Positions 43,287-53,278 of a stretch of DNA of 64,000 nt are shown here, in pieces. The notes under the pieces were generated by a model. The model did not search any database, had not been told where the DNA came from, and saw only the letters and a list, made by a program, of their open reading frames with translations. Position numbers and translations under genes: made by a program. Source of the stretch: Flavobacterium psychrophilum (GTDB lineage: Bacteria; Bacteroidota; Bacteroidia; Flavobacteriales; Flavobacteriaceae). Positions within the stretch are counted from its first letter, which is position 1. Every line of letters begins with the position of its first letter. The stretch covers positions 1 through 64,000 of the forward strand of contig CAMDDB010000004.1 of the NCBI GenBank assembly GCA_945890865.1, written 5' to 3'.

Positions 43287-46058
43287 TTATCTAACCAATA
43301 ACTTATGTGGAGGAGCAAACTTAGTCAAGTTAATTCCTTCTACTGCTTTTTTATACTCTTCAATTGAAGGTGTTCTGCCTAACACTGAGGATAATACTAC
43401 AACAGGCGTAGATGATAATAAGGATTCTCCTTTTTTCTCCTCAGAATCTTCTACTACTCTACCTTGGAATAAACGAGTAGAAGTAGCCATAACTGTATCA
43501 CCTTTAGAGGCTTTTTCTTGGTTCCCCATGCAAAGGTTGCAACCAGGGCGCTCTAAATATAACATATTTTCATATTCGGTTCGGGCCGCCGATTTAGGAG
43601 CATTGTCATCAAATTCAAAACCTGAATATTTTTGTAATACTTCCCAATCTCCTTCTGCTTTTAACTCATCTACAATATTATAAGTGGGTGTTGCCACTAC
43701 TAACGGCGCTTTAAATACTACTTTGCCTTCTTGTTTTTCGATATTTTTAAGCATTTGCGCCAATATTTTCATATCTCCTTTGTGTACCATACACGAACCT
43801 ATAAATCCGAGATCTACATTTTTTGTACCTCCATAAAATGATAAAGGACGAATGATATCGTGTGTATATCGTTTGGATACATCTTTATTATTTACATCTG
43901 GGTCGGCAATCATTGGCTCATTGATTGCATCCAAATCGATTTCAACTTCGGCATAATATTTTGCATTGGCATCTGGTCTTAATGCTGGTTTATCACCTGA
44001 TTTGATATCTGCAATTCGTTTATTTGCCTTATCAATTAATCCTTTAAGTACTTGATGCGCATTATCCATTCCCTTATTGATCATGATTTGTATTCTACCT
44101 TTTGCAATTTCTAACGACTCAATTAATGTTTCATCTTCAGAAATACAAATAGAAGCTTTTGCTTTCATTTCAGCTGACCAATCAGTGAATGTGAATGCTT
44201 GATCGGCTGTTAATGTCCCGATATGCACTTCAATAATTCTTCCTTGAAATACATTCTCGCCTCCAAATGTATGCAACATTTGTGCTTGAGTAGCATGCAC
44301 TACATCTCGGAAATCCATATATGATTTCATAGTTCCTTTAAAGGTAACTTTCACTGATTCTGGAATAGGCATAGACGCTTCTCCCGTTGCTAAGGCAAGT
44401 GCAACTGTACCTGAATCGGCTCCAAAAGCAACCCCTTTTGACATTCTGGTATGTGAATCCCCACCTATAATAATGGCCCATTCATCAATGGTTATATCGT
44501 TCAATACTTTATGAATAACGTCAGTCATTGGATGGTATACCCCTTTTGGATCACGTGCTGTGATCAACCCAAAATCATTCATGAATTGCATCAATTTTGG
44601 AATGTTGGCCTGTGCTTTTTTATCCCAAACCGAAGCCGTGTGACAACCCGATTGATACGCCCCATCAACGATAGGAGAAATCACTTTAGCCGCCATTGAT
44701 TCAAGCTCTTGAGCAGTCATTAATCCGGTTGTATCTTGAGAACCTACAATATTTACTTCCACACGAACATCAGAACCAGCATGTAATATTTTGCCGGGTG
44801 TTGTTCCAACCGCATTTTTATTGAATATCTTTTCAACGGCTGTTAGCCCCTGTCCTTCATAAGAAACTTCTTTAGAAGGAGCAAAAACGGTTGGAATATC
44901 CATTCCTAAAACCTTGCAAGCAAATGTTTGAATTTTTTTACCAAAAACAATAGCATAAGAACCTCCTGCTTTGATGAATTCCATTTTTTGTGGCGTGAAG
45001 GATCTTGAGATATCAATTAACTCTTGCGTACCATTATATAATTTTTTTGTTTTGGTATTGATGGTCAATACTGTTCCCGTTGCTACAGAATAAGCTTGTT
45101 CTAAAACAGGATCTCCATTTTCATTACGAATAATATTTCCGTTTTCATCTACTTTTTTTACCCAGTTTTTTAAATCAATTCCGATTCCACCGGTTACATC
45201 CACCGTGGTAAGAAAGATGGGTGAAATTCCATTAGTACCCCCAACAATTGGTGCAATATTAACAAAAGGAATATATGGACTGGCTTGTTTTCCGGTCCAA
45301 AGCGCCACATTGTTCACACCCGACATACGAGAAGATCCTACACCCATAGTTCCTTTTTCTGCAATTAACATAACTGTTTTATCAGGATGTTGGGCTTGTA
45401 GTGCTTTAATTTCTTCTTGGGCTTGAGGTGTAATCATGCATTTACCATGTAATTCACGATCAGATCGAGAGTGCGCTTGATTTCCTGGTGATAATAAATC
45501 GGTAGAAATATCTCCTTCACCCGCAATAAAAGTCACTACTTTGATTTCTTCGGGAACCTCAGGTAATTTTGTAAAAAACTCAGCTTGTGCATAACTCTCT
45601 AAAATTCCTTTAGCGATAGCATTCCCATTAGTATAAGCCGCTTTTAATCGATCGGTATCGGCTTCATAAAGATATACTTGCGTTTTAAGTACTTCCGCGG
45701 CTTCTCTTGCAATCGTTTCATTTGTACCCAAAGCTAGATCGAGGAGTACTTCAATTGAAGTTCCCCCTTTCATGTGCGATAACAATTCTAAGGCAAAAGC
45801 TGGAGTAATTTCACTTACTATTTCTTTTCCTAAAATAATATCCTTTAAAAAATAGGCTTTTTTACCAGCGGCACTTGTGGTGCCTGGCAGCGTATTGTAT
45901 ATAAAAAAGTGCAAACAATCTTTTCGATATGGACTATTCTTTTCTTTTAAATAAGAGATAATTTCGCTTAATAATTCGGCAGTATCAATAGGTTTTGGGT
46001 GTAATCCTTGACTTTTTCGCTCTTCAATTTCTTTAATGTACTCGGTATAAAGATTCAT
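43287..46058 (-). CDS. acnB: Bifunctional aconitate hydratase 2/2-methylisocitrate dehydratase
   Basis: TCA-cycle enzyme of 923 residues. It has the AcnB-specific N-terminal HEAT-like domain (1-160), a swivel domain and the catalytic core. Two iron-sulfur ligands are visible at C840 and C843 (RPGCNLCMG), the third in GFIGSCMVHKGD. It is a single-gene unit. A TAAATTTG box on the minus strand lies at 46112-46119, 54 nt ahead of the ATG. Confidence 0.94.
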   Translation of the reverse strand: MNLYTEYIKEIEERKSQGLHPKPIDTAELLSEIISYLKEKNSPYRKDCLHFFIYNTLPGTTSAAGKKAYFLKDIILGKEIVSEITPAFALELLSHMKGGTSIEVLLDLALGTNETIAREAAEVLKTQVYLYEADTDRLKAAYTNGNAIAKGILESYAQAEFFTKLPEVPEEIKVVTFIAGEGDISTDLLSPGNQAHSRSDRELHGKCMITPQAQEEIKALQAQHPDKTVMLIAEKGTMGVGSSRMSGVNNVALWTGKQASPYIPFVNIAPIVGGTNGISPIFLTTVDVTGGIGIDLKNWVKKVDENGNIIRNENGDPVLEQAYSVATGTVLTINTKTKKLYNGTQELIDISRSFTPQKMEFIKAGGSYAIVFGKKIQTFACKVLGMDIPTVFAPSKEVSYEGQGLTAVEKIFNKNAVGTTPGKILHAGSDVRVEVNIVGSQDTTGLMTAQELESMAAKVISPIVDGAYQSGCHTASVWDKKAQANIPKLMQFMNDFGLITARDPKGVYHPMTDVIHKVLNDITIDEWAIIIGGDSHTRMSKGVAFGADSGTVALALATGEASMPIPESVKVTFKGTMKSYMDFRDVVHATQAQMLHTFGGENVFQGRIIEVHIGTLTADQAFTFTDWSAEMKAKASICISEDETLIESLEIAKGRIQIMINKGMDNAHQVLKGLIDKANKRIADIKSGDKPALRPDANAKYYAEVEIDLDAINEPMIADPDVNNKDVSKRYTHDIIRPLSFYGGTKNVDLGFIGSCMVHKGDMKILAQMLKNIEKQEGKVVFKAPLVVATPTYNIVDELKAEGDWEVLQKYSGFEFDDNAPKSAARTEYENMLYLERPGCNLCMGNQEKASKGDTVMATSTRLFQGRVVEDSEEKKGESLLSSTPVVVLSSVLGRTPSIEEYKKAVEGINLTKFAPPHKLLVR

Positions 46059-46111
46059 TGCTTAATGTGTATTATAAAATAATTAATGTGTGTTTGTTTT
46101 CTTTTGTGGTA

Positions 46112-46119
46112 CAAATTTA
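46112..46119 (-). promoter_or_regulatory. -7 element of acnB
   Basis: Minus-strand TAAATTTG, giving a leader of about 50 nt; no -33 TTG at usual spacing. Confidence 0.4.
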
Positions 46120-46310
46120 ATAAATCTTAATGAGATTTAAAAAAATTTAATGAATCGTCTAATTGAAAGAATTATTAATGACAAAGTTTCAATTTTGTTA
46201 CAAATATTTCAATAAAACAAAATAAAAGCATTATTTTATGAATAATTCATATTTTGAAATGAAGTAGTGTCAAATTATCAAAAAAAACAACAATTTAGTA
46301 CCAAAAACGA

Positions 46311-47264
46311 TTATAGTAGTTTTTTGATAATGGTTTCTTCTGTTATTCCTTCGGCATCTGCTTTGTAATTTTTGACAATTCTATGCCGCAAAATACCAAT
46401 AGCTACAGCTTGCACATCTTCAATATCAGGAGAAAACTTACCATTTAAAGCCGCATTCGTTTTAGCTGCTAAAATCAAATTTTGTGAGGCTCGAGGGCCG
46501 GCACCCCAATCAATATAGGTTTTTACAAAATCGGTAGCCAATGGATTATCGGGACGGGTTTTACTAACTAAAGTAACTGCATATTCTATTACATTATCGG
46601 CTACAGGTATTTTACGGATGACGTGTTGAAAATCAATAATTTCTTGTGCCGAAAACAATGCATTTACTTCGGGTTTAAAATTGGAAGTGGTTGCTTTTAC
46701 TACGTTAACTTCTTCTTGAAAACTTGGATAGTCTAATTTAATTGCAAACATAAAACGATCCAATTGCGCTTCTGGTAACGGATATGTTCCTTCTTGCTCA
46801 ATGGGGTTTTGCGTAGCCAAAACAAAATAAGGCAAATCTAATGTATACTGATGTCCAGCAACTGTTACTGCTCGCTCTTGCATAGCTTCTAAAAGGGCTG
46901 CTTGGGTTTTTGGGGGTGTTCTATTGATTTCATCTGCCAATAGAATATTTGTAAAAACAGGCCCCTTAATAAACTTAAAATGGCGATTTTCATCTAAAAT
47001 TTCACTACCCAGTATATCTGAAGGCATTAAGTCGGGTGTAAATTGTATGCGTTTAAAGTCTAAACCCAAAGCTTGCGAAATGGTATTCACCATTAATGTC
47101 TTGGCCAATCCTGGAACACCCACTAATAAAGCATGACCCCCAGCAAAAACACTCAATATAATTTGATGAACGACTTGGTCTTGTCCCACAATTACTTTAG
47201 CAATTTCTTGCTTTAAGGCATGTTGTTTTTGAACTAATTCTTGAATGGCTACTACGTCTGACAT
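46311..47264 (-). CDS. MoxR family AAA+ ATPase
   Basis: A 317-residue AAA+ chaperone-like ATPase. Walker A is GVPGLAKT, Walker B LLADEINRTPPKTQ, sensor 1 in LATQNPIEQEGTYPLPEAQ, and the lid contains GPRASQ. MoxR proteins usually act with DUF58 and von Willebrand domain proteins, but none is next to it here: a 252-nt gap and acnB follow. It sits 94 nt downstream of the SurA gene, separated by a terminator. Confidence 0.9.
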   Translation of the reverse strand: MSDVVAIQELVQKQHALKQEIAKVIVGQDQVVHQIILSVFAGGHALLVGVPGLAKTLMVNTISQALGLDFKRIQFTPDLMPSDILGSEILDENRHFKFIKGPVFTNILLADEINRTPPKTQAALLEAMQERAVTVAGHQYTLDLPYFVLATQNPIEQEGTYPLPEAQLDRFMFAIKLDYPSFQEEVNVVKATTSNFKPEVNALFSAQEIIDFQHVIRKIPVADNVIEYAVTLVSKTRPDNPLATDFVKTYIDWGAGPRASQNLILAAKTNAALNGKFSPDIEDVQAVAIGILRHRIVKNYKADAEGITEETIIKKLL

Positions 47265-47324
47265 ATTGTATTTAAAATTTAAAATGCTAAATTATGAATT
47301 GAATTATTAAACGCCTAAAATAAT

Positions 47325-47353
47325 AAAAAACCCTCTGAAAATTCAAAGGGTTT
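47325..47353 (-). terminator. Terminator of the SurA-like gene cluster
   Basis: Stem 47328-47339 with 47342-47353, containing AAACCCT/AGGGTTT and one mismatch; minus-strand T-run follows. Confidence 0.65.
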
Positions 47354-47358
47354 GATGA

Positions 47359-48711
47359 TTATTTTTTCAACCAATTATTTGTAAATTCACAATCCTTATA
47401 TTCGTCGTTAATTTTAATATAGGTTTCTTTAATTTTCTCTTCGGTCCATTTCGCAATTTCCTTTATTTGTTTATCGCGTAGCGCCAATTCTTTAATTTTA
47501 ATATAATCTTTTGAAAATTCGGCCTGGTGTTCTTCATATCTATTATTGATCGTTATAATTTTATAAAATTGACCCCCACCTCGTTCTTGATCTAAAATGG
47601 GCATTGAAACTTCTCCATCTTTTAATTCAGAAACTTGGGCATAAAGTGCGGGATCCATTTTAGTCAATTCAAAGCGTGGCTCCATAGTTCTTGGATTGAG
47701 TAATACTCCACCGTTATTTCGGGTTTCTTTCTCATCAGAAGATGATTTTGCTGCCTCTGCAAATGTGATTTCTTTGCTGATAATTTTTTGTCTGATGCTT
47801 TCAATTTTTGCTTTTGCTTCTTTAATAGCTACTGAAGAAACTTTAGGAGAAATTAAAATATGACGTAATTCTACTTCTTGCCCTTTGATTTTTTCAACTA
47901 AAATAATGTGGTAGCCAAATTCCGTTTCGAAAGGCTCCGAAATTTCTCCCTCGGCTAAACTAAATGCAACGTCTTTAAATTCTTTTACGAAGGCTGTTTT
48001 GCGATTCATCTTATAAAAACCCCCTGTTGAACTCGATCCCGGATCTTCTGAAAATAAAACAGCTTTACTGAAAAAGCTAGATCCGTTCAATACATCTTGA
48101 CGAATTTCTTTCAGTTTCTCAATAACACGTTTCTTTTCGTCTTCCGTGATAGTTGGTTTAATCACAATTTGTGCGACTTCCATTTCGGCACCAAACGTAG
48201 GTATTTCCTCAGCTGGAATGGTTTTAAAGAAGTTACGAACTTCTTCCGGTGTTATGGTTACTTCATCTACAATCTTCTTTTGCATTTGAGAAGTTAATTT
48301 ATTCAATTTTATGATATCGAAAAAATAACTTCTAAAATCTTCTTCCGTTTTCTTTTTGTAGAATTTAATTACTTTATCTAAAGAACCTATTTGCTCAATC
48401 ATCGCATCCAGTTGCTCACTCATGTAGCTATTCACTTCTGCATCAGTAACAACTATACTATCTTGAATGGCTTGATGTGCATATAATTTATCTTCTAATT
48501 GTTTGCCAAAAAGTTCACATCGGGTTATGTTTTTGGTATCGACACCTTGCGCTTTCAATTGAATGTATTCTAAATCAATATCTGAATCCAAAACAATATA
48601 ATCGCCAACAACTGCTATTACTCCGTCAACTTTTTCTTTCTTTTGAGCAAACGTTACTGAAGTTACTGATAATATAAGGCTTAAAAGGAATGTTCTATTT
48701 ATAAATTTCAT
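47359..48711 (-). CDS. Periplasmic peptidyl-prolyl isomerase, SurA-like
   Basis: Outer-membrane protein chaperone of 450 residues; the ATG at 48711 gives a clean signal peptide (MKFINRTFLLSLILS... ending TFAQ). It has a SurA N-terminal chaperone domain (about 25-165), parvulin domain 1 (about 172-275, ending EFGYHIILVEK) and a second parvulin-like domain (about 278-380, VELRHILISPK). The start overlaps the preceding lipoprotein gene by 17 nt. Last of three folding-factor genes in one run. Confidence 0.9.
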   Translation of the reverse strand: MKFINRTFLLSLILSVTSVTFAQKKEKVDGVIAVVGDYIVLDSDIDLEYIQLKAQGVDTKNITRCELFGKQLEDKLYAHQAIQDSIVVTDAEVNSYMSEQLDAMIEQIGSLDKVIKFYKKKTEEDFRSYFFDIIKLNKLTSQMQKKIVDEVTITPEEVRNFFKTIPAEEIPTFGAEMEVAQIVIKPTITEDEKKRVIEKLKEIRQDVLNGSSFFSKAVLFSEDPGSSSTGGFYKMNRKTAFVKEFKDVAFSLAEGEISEPFETEFGYHIILVEKIKGQEVELRHILISPKVSSVAIKEAKAKIESIRQKIISKEITFAEAAKSSSDEKETRNNGGVLLNPRTMEPRFELTKMDPALYAQVSELKDGEVSMPILDQERGGGQFYKIITINNRYEEHQAEFSKDYIKIKELALRDKQIKEIAKWTEEKIKETYIKINDEYKDCEFTNNWLKK

Positions 48712-49546
48712 ATTTTTTATCATTAATTGCGTCATTGGTAATCTCTTTTTCTATGGTGTTAACTAGTTCTAATTTTCTATTGTTGATGATAATTTGTTTT
48801 AGGGTGGGCATTAAAAACTCTAACGGTGTGGCGTTATCTTTTGGCAACACTTTATTCACTTTAACCAACCAAAGGGTTGTAGAATCGAGGTATTGAAAAT
48901 AGCTCCCATTAGAAATATACTTATTTTTATTTTCTTCTGTTAAAAAGGGTAGTTTCTCATATACTTGATTGATATCTACCCAAATAGAATCATTAAAAGC
49001 ATAACTTTTAAACTGTACCGCTAATTCCTCTAGAGCTTTCCTATCTTTTTTGGTAAAGGAAGTAAACTTTGCTTTAATTTTTGCAAATTTTGGATTTTCT
49101 TTAACTAAATTAATATAGCGCAACTTCACTAATTCCGATGGATTTTTAAAATATTGCTTATTTTTTTCATAATAATCGACTATTTGTTTCTCGGTTACTA
49201 GAGTATCAACTTGCCGAATTACTAATTCTTCTATATACGCTTTGGTATACAAATCTACTTTATATTGATCCATCAACACATTAAATTCGGATACTTTATC
49301 ATTGCTTAGATTGCGCTCTGCAGCTTCAAAAAGTAATTTTTTTGTGGCCCATTGATTAATAAATGACTTAATAATCGCTAGGCTATCTTTTTTTGTAGAG
49401 CCTTTAGGAACAACGTCTTTAATATCTTCTTGATATAAAAAATTTTTACCCACCCGAGCAATTGCCTTGGGTTCTTTAGGTACGCTAAAATAATCGCAAG
49501 AAGCAACTATTGAAAAAACAAACACTATGAGGAACCAAAACTTCAT
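48695..49546 (-). CDS. SurA N-domain-like lipoprotein
   Basis: A 283-residue lipoprotein: signal peptide with lipobox VASC and lipid-modified C17. The body (30-270) resembles the SurA/PrsA chaperone helices but lacks a recognisable parvulin domain, so it is probably a chaperone without isomerase activity. It sits between two SurA-like genes, one nucleotide from the upstream one and overlapping the downstream one. Confidence 0.75.
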   Translation of the reverse strand: MKFWFLIVFVFSIVASCDYFSVPKEPKAIARVGKNFLYQEDIKDVVPKGSTKKDSLAIIKSFINQWATKKLLFEAAERNLSNDKVSEFNVLMDQYKVDLYTKAYIEELVIRQVDTLVTEKQIVDYYEKNKQYFKNPSELVKLRYINLVKENPKFAKIKAKFTSFTKKDRKALEELAVQFKSYAFNDSIWVDINQVYEKLPFLTEENKNKYISNGSYFQYLDSTTLWLVKVNKVLPKDNATPLEFLMPTLKQIIINNRKLELVNTIEKEITNDAINDKKYEIYK

Positions 49547-51526
49547 TTATTGTTGCAGTTGTTTCTTTATTGCATAAAATACTTCCGGTTGCACTTTTAC
49601 CTCAAACTCTTTCTTCAAGTCGTTGACCCAGTTGCTTTCTAGAAACTGTTGGTAATCACTCATAACTTTTCCTTTGCATTCGGCAAACAATTTAGGACCG
49701 GCTTCTTTGATTTCTCTTACATTTAGGATAAAATAATAATTATCCTTGAAAACTATATCTGAAATTCCTTTGGTCACCTTTTGAAAAGAAGATAAAATAG
49801 CATCATCTTCTTCATAAATACCAGATTTAACCATTATATTAACTTTACCCTCTTTATTTATTTTCTCTTTCATCGCTTCATTAGACATTCCTTTCTTTAC
49901 AAGTTGTATCGCCTTTTCTATAGTTGATTTATTGGTAGAAGAAAAAATATCTACTTCAACTCTTTTTTTCCACTGATAATTTATCCGATTGTTGTTATAA
50001 AATTCTTGAATTCCTAGTGTATCCGATTTTGCACGTGTCCATATTTCACGATCCATTAAGTCAAATAATAATAAACCATCGCGATATTCATCCATAACAT
50101 ATTTGAATTCGGGAAACACATTTTCAAGATTGTCGTTGTAATCGTTCATAATTTGCTCATCGATAAATTTCTCAAACAATACGTCTACCAATTTACCTAT
50201 AGGTTTAATTTTCAATTTAGATTTTTGTTGCGAATGAATAAAATTTAAAAATTGAATTGCTGGTATTTTCTTATTTTCATTGATCACAAGGATAGTTTTC
50301 TCAAAATCTTTACTATTAGAGGGCTGTTCCCAGGTTTGCGCATAAAATTCATCGGTAAGTACTTTTTTAACTGCCGTAATTGCCTTTTGGTCTTTACTAA
50401 AGGAATAGGTGTTGCGTAATTTTTTTGCTAAGGAATTTGTAATCAATAGGGATCGTTCGTCTTTTCTAACTTTCTCTTCCAATTCTGATTTCATATCAAC
50501 CAAAGTTTTAATCGAATGTTTTTCAATTAATTTGACAATGTGCCAACCAAATTGCGATTGAAAAGGCAATGAAATATCATTTTTATTTTGAAGCGAGAAG
50601 GCCGCATTTTCAAATTCTTCAGAACTCAATTGGCCCGAGCCAAATCGTTGCAAAACACCCCCTTTTGAAGCCGATGATTTGTCTTCCGAAAATTGTTGTG
50701 CTAAACTTTCAAAAGACTCCCCTTGCTGAATTTTTTTATAAATTTCATCAATAGTTGCTTTTGATTTATCATCAGGTGATGCGATTGGCTTTTCACTCAA
50801 CGAAGCAGGTTTAAGTATCATAATGTGTGCAACGGTTACCTCACCACGATTTGCACGTTTATCAACCACTTTAACAATATGGTAGCCAAATTTTGTTCTA
50901 AATGGCTTTGAAACTTTTCCTACAGCAGTAGAAAAAACCGCATTCTCAAACGGATACACCATTCGGAAAGCCGAAAAATAACCCAAATCTCCGTTGTTTT
51001 CTTTGGCAGACGGATCTTCAGAAAATTGTTGGGCCTCCGATGCAAAATCTGCTCCAGACTCAATCCTCTTTTTAATATCTGCTATTTTTTGATAGGCTTT
51101 CAATGTATCTTCTGGCGAAGCGTTTTCGTCTACTAAAACTAATATATGCGAAGCACGGATTTCTTGTTGCATGCGATCATAGGCTTCTTGAACCAATTCA
51201 TTAGTAACCTTTGAATCACTTAAATAATTTTTAGAAAGTTGGGTTCGATATGATTTTAGTTCGTTTTGATAATTGACACTGTTTTGTAAACCAATTTTGT
51301 AGGCTTTCTCAACTTTTAACTTATAGCCAATATATAATTCTAAATAATTGTCTAAGTTTTTTTGCGAATCGTCTTTAACCAAATCCAGATTTTTATTGTA
51401 AACCCTTACAAATTCATCGGTGTAATACGGATGGCTATCGATTGTGAATAAAACGTCTTTAGTTTGCGCTAAAACTACATAAGGTGCGAGTAAAAAAACA
51501 AAAAAAAGGCAACGAATAATTCTCAT
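49547..51526 (-). CDS. Periplasmic peptidyl-prolyl isomerase with two parvulin domains
   Basis: A 659-residue exported foldase; the ATG at 51526 gives a signal peptide (MRIIRCLFFVFLLAP, then VVLAQ). An N-terminal helical part (20-110) precedes two parvulin domains: the first with ASHILVLVDENA and FGYHIVKVVDK (about 115-220), the second with VAHIMILKP and FGWHIVKLIEK (about 225-340). The C-terminal 300 residues are unassigned. First gene of the three-gene folding-factor run. Confidence 0.9.
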   Translation of the reverse strand: MRIIRCLFFVFLLAPYVVLAQTKDVLFTIDSHPYYTDEFVRVYNKNLDLVKDDSQKNLDNYLELYIGYKLKVEKAYKIGLQNSVNYQNELKSYRTQLSKNYLSDSKVTNELVQEAYDRMQQEIRASHILVLVDENASPEDTLKAYQKIADIKKRIESGADFASEAQQFSEDPSAKENNGDLGYFSAFRMVYPFENAVFSTAVGKVSKPFRTKFGYHIVKVVDKRANRGEVTVAHIMILKPASLSEKPIASPDDKSKATIDEIYKKIQQGESFESLAQQFSEDKSSASKGGVLQRFGSGQLSSEEFENAAFSLQNKNDISLPFQSQFGWHIVKLIEKHSIKTLVDMKSELEEKVRKDERSLLITNSLAKKLRNTYSFSKDQKAITAVKKVLTDEFYAQTWEQPSNSKDFEKTILVINENKKIPAIQFLNFIHSQQKSKLKIKPIGKLVDVLFEKFIDEQIMNDYNDNLENVFPEFKYVMDEYRDGLLLFDLMDREIWTRAKSDTLGIQEFYNNNRINYQWKKRVEVDIFSSTNKSTIEKAIQLVKKGMSNEAMKEKINKEGKVNIMVKSGIYEEDDAILSSFQKVTKGISDIVFKDNYYFILNVREIKEAGPKLFAECKGKVMSDYQQFLESNWVNDLKKEFEVKVQPEVFYAIKKQLQQ

Positions 51527-51624
51527 AATAAAGTGCATTTGGTTTGTAATCGACAAAAATAACAATTCATAAGTATTTCACAACATTTATACCCGAGTAT
51601 TAACAGAAAATTCTGCAAAATTGT

Positions 51625-51632
51625 TACTTTTG
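51625..51632 (+). promoter_or_regulatory. -7 element of prfC
   Basis: TACTTTTG ends 16 nt before the prfC ATG. No TTG at proper spacing. Confidence 0.4.
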
Positions 51633-51648
51633 CAAAAATTTATTACAC

Positions 51649-53244
51649 ATGAGTTTTATTGAAGAAATAGGAAGAAGACGCACTTTTGGAATTATATCTC
51701 ACCCCGATGCTGGAAAAACTACTCTTACCGAAAAATTATTACTTTTTGGAGGGGCCATTCAAGAAGCGGGCGCGGTAAAAAGTAACAAGATAAAAAAAGG
51801 TGCTACTTCCGATTTTATGGAAATCGAGCGACAAAGAGGAATATCGGTAGCAACTTCTGTTTTGGCCTTTCTATATAAGGATAAAAAAATCAATATTTTA
51901 GATACGCCTGGGCACAAAGATTTTGCCGAAGACACCTTTAGAACCTTAACCGCTGTAGATAGCGTTATTGTAGTTATCGACGTGGCAAAAGGAGTGGAAG
52001 AACAAACGGAAAAATTAGTGGAAGTGTGTCGCATGCGCAACATACCAATGATAGTTTTCATCAACAAATTAGACCGTGAAGGTAAAGATGCATTTGACTT
52101 GATGGACGAAGTAGAACAAAAATTAAAACTTCGGGTAACGCCTTTAAGTTTCCCTATCGGAATGGGCTATGATTTCAAAGGAATCTACAACATTTGGGAA
52201 AAAAACATCAATTTATTTGAAGGCGATAGTCGAAAAAATATCGAAGAAACTATTGCCTTTAATGATATTCATAATCCAGAACTTGAAAAAATTATTGGAG
52301 AAAAACCGGCCAACCGATTACGAGAAGAATTAGAATTAATTGAAGAAGTTTATCCCGCTTTTTCTAAAGAAGAATACTTAAGTGGTGAGCTACAACCTGT
52401 ATTTTTTGGATCAGCATTAAATAATTTTGGGGTGCGCGAATTGTTGGATTGTTTCATTGAAATCGCTCCTACGCCGCGTGCTAAAGAATCCGATACCCGA
52501 TTGGTGAAACCCGAAGAGGGAAAATTAAGCGGCTTTGTCTTTAAAATTCATGCCAATATGGATCCCAAACACAGGGATCGTTTAGCTTTTGTGAAAATCG
52601 TTTCGGGTACGTTTGAAAAAAACAAACCCTATTTGCATGTGCGACAAGGAAAAAATATGAAATTCTCGAGCCCGAATGCCTTTTTTGCAGAAAAAAAAGA
52701 AATCGTAGACATTTCATACCCAGGTGATATTGTAGGATTGCACGATACTGGAAATTTTAAAATTGGAGATACGTTAACCGAAGGGGAAAAAATGAATTTT
52801 CAAGGGATTCCGAGTTTTTCACCGGAACATTTTAGATACATCAACAATGCTGATCCGTTAAAAGCAAAACAACTTGAAAAAGGCGTAGACCAATTGATGG
52901 ACGAAGGCGTTGCACAGTTATTTACCTTAGAAATGAACGGTAGAAAAGTAATTGGTACCGTGGGTGCTTTACAATATGAAGTTATTCAGTACCGATTGGA
53001 GCACGAATATGGCGCAAAATGTACCTACGAAACTTTTCCGGCTTACAAAGCCTGCTGGGTAAAACCCTTGGATCCTAAAAACGAAGAATTTGCAGAATTT
53101 AAACGCGTTAAACAAAAATTCATGGGACATGACAAGTATGGCCAACTGGTTTTTTTAGCCGATAGTGATTTCTCCATTCAAATGACGCAACAAAAATATC
53201 CTTCGGTAGAATTATTTTTTACCTCAGATTACAGAAAGAAATAA
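51649..53244 (+). CDS. prfC: Peptide chain release factor 3
   Basis: Translational GTPase of 531 residues that removes RF1/RF2 from the ribosome after termination. G1 SHPDAGKTTLTEK, G3 DTPGHKDFAEDT, G4 NKLDREGKD and the RF3-specific QRGISVATSV switch are present, followed by domains II and III to residue 531. Single-gene unit with a hairpin terminator shared with folD. Confidence 0.95.
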   Translation: MSFIEEIGRRRTFGIISHPDAGKTTLTEKLLLFGGAIQEAGAVKSNKIKKGATSDFMEIERQRGISVATSVLAFLYKDKKINILDTPGHKDFAEDTFRTLTAVDSVIVVIDVAKGVEEQTEKLVEVCRMRNIPMIVFINKLDREGKDAFDLMDEVEQKLKLRVTPLSFPIGMGYDFKGIYNIWEKNINLFEGDSRKNIEETIAFNDIHNPELEKIIGEKPANRLREELELIEEVYPAFSKEEYLSGELQPVFFGSALNNFGVRELLDCFIEIAPTPRAKESDTRLVKPEEGKLSGFVFKIHANMDPKHRDRLAFVKIVSGTFEKNKPYLHVRQGKNMKFSSPNAFFAEKKEIVDISYPGDIVGLHDTGNFKIGDTLTEGEKMNFQGIPSFSPEHFRYINNADPLKAKQLEKGVDQLMDEGVAQLFTLEMNGRKVIGTVGALQYEVIQYRLEHEYGAKCTYETFPAYKACWVKPLDPKNEEFAEFKRVKQKFMGHDKYGQLVFLADSDFSIQMTQQKYPSVELFFTSDYRKK

Positions 53245-53278
53245 AAAAAAGACCTGAAAAAATTCAGGTCTTTTTTTT
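53243..53278. terminator. Bidirectional terminator between prfC and folD
   Basis: Long symmetric stem with GACCTGAA/TTCAGGTC core (53251-53258 and 53263-53270), flanked by eight A and eight T. Confidence 0.9.

Noticed and set aside
46059..46310. 252-nt gap between acnB and moxR as a site for a missing MoxR partner gene
   Set aside because: Very AT-rich, with many stops in all frames; only an acnB -7 box is recognisable.
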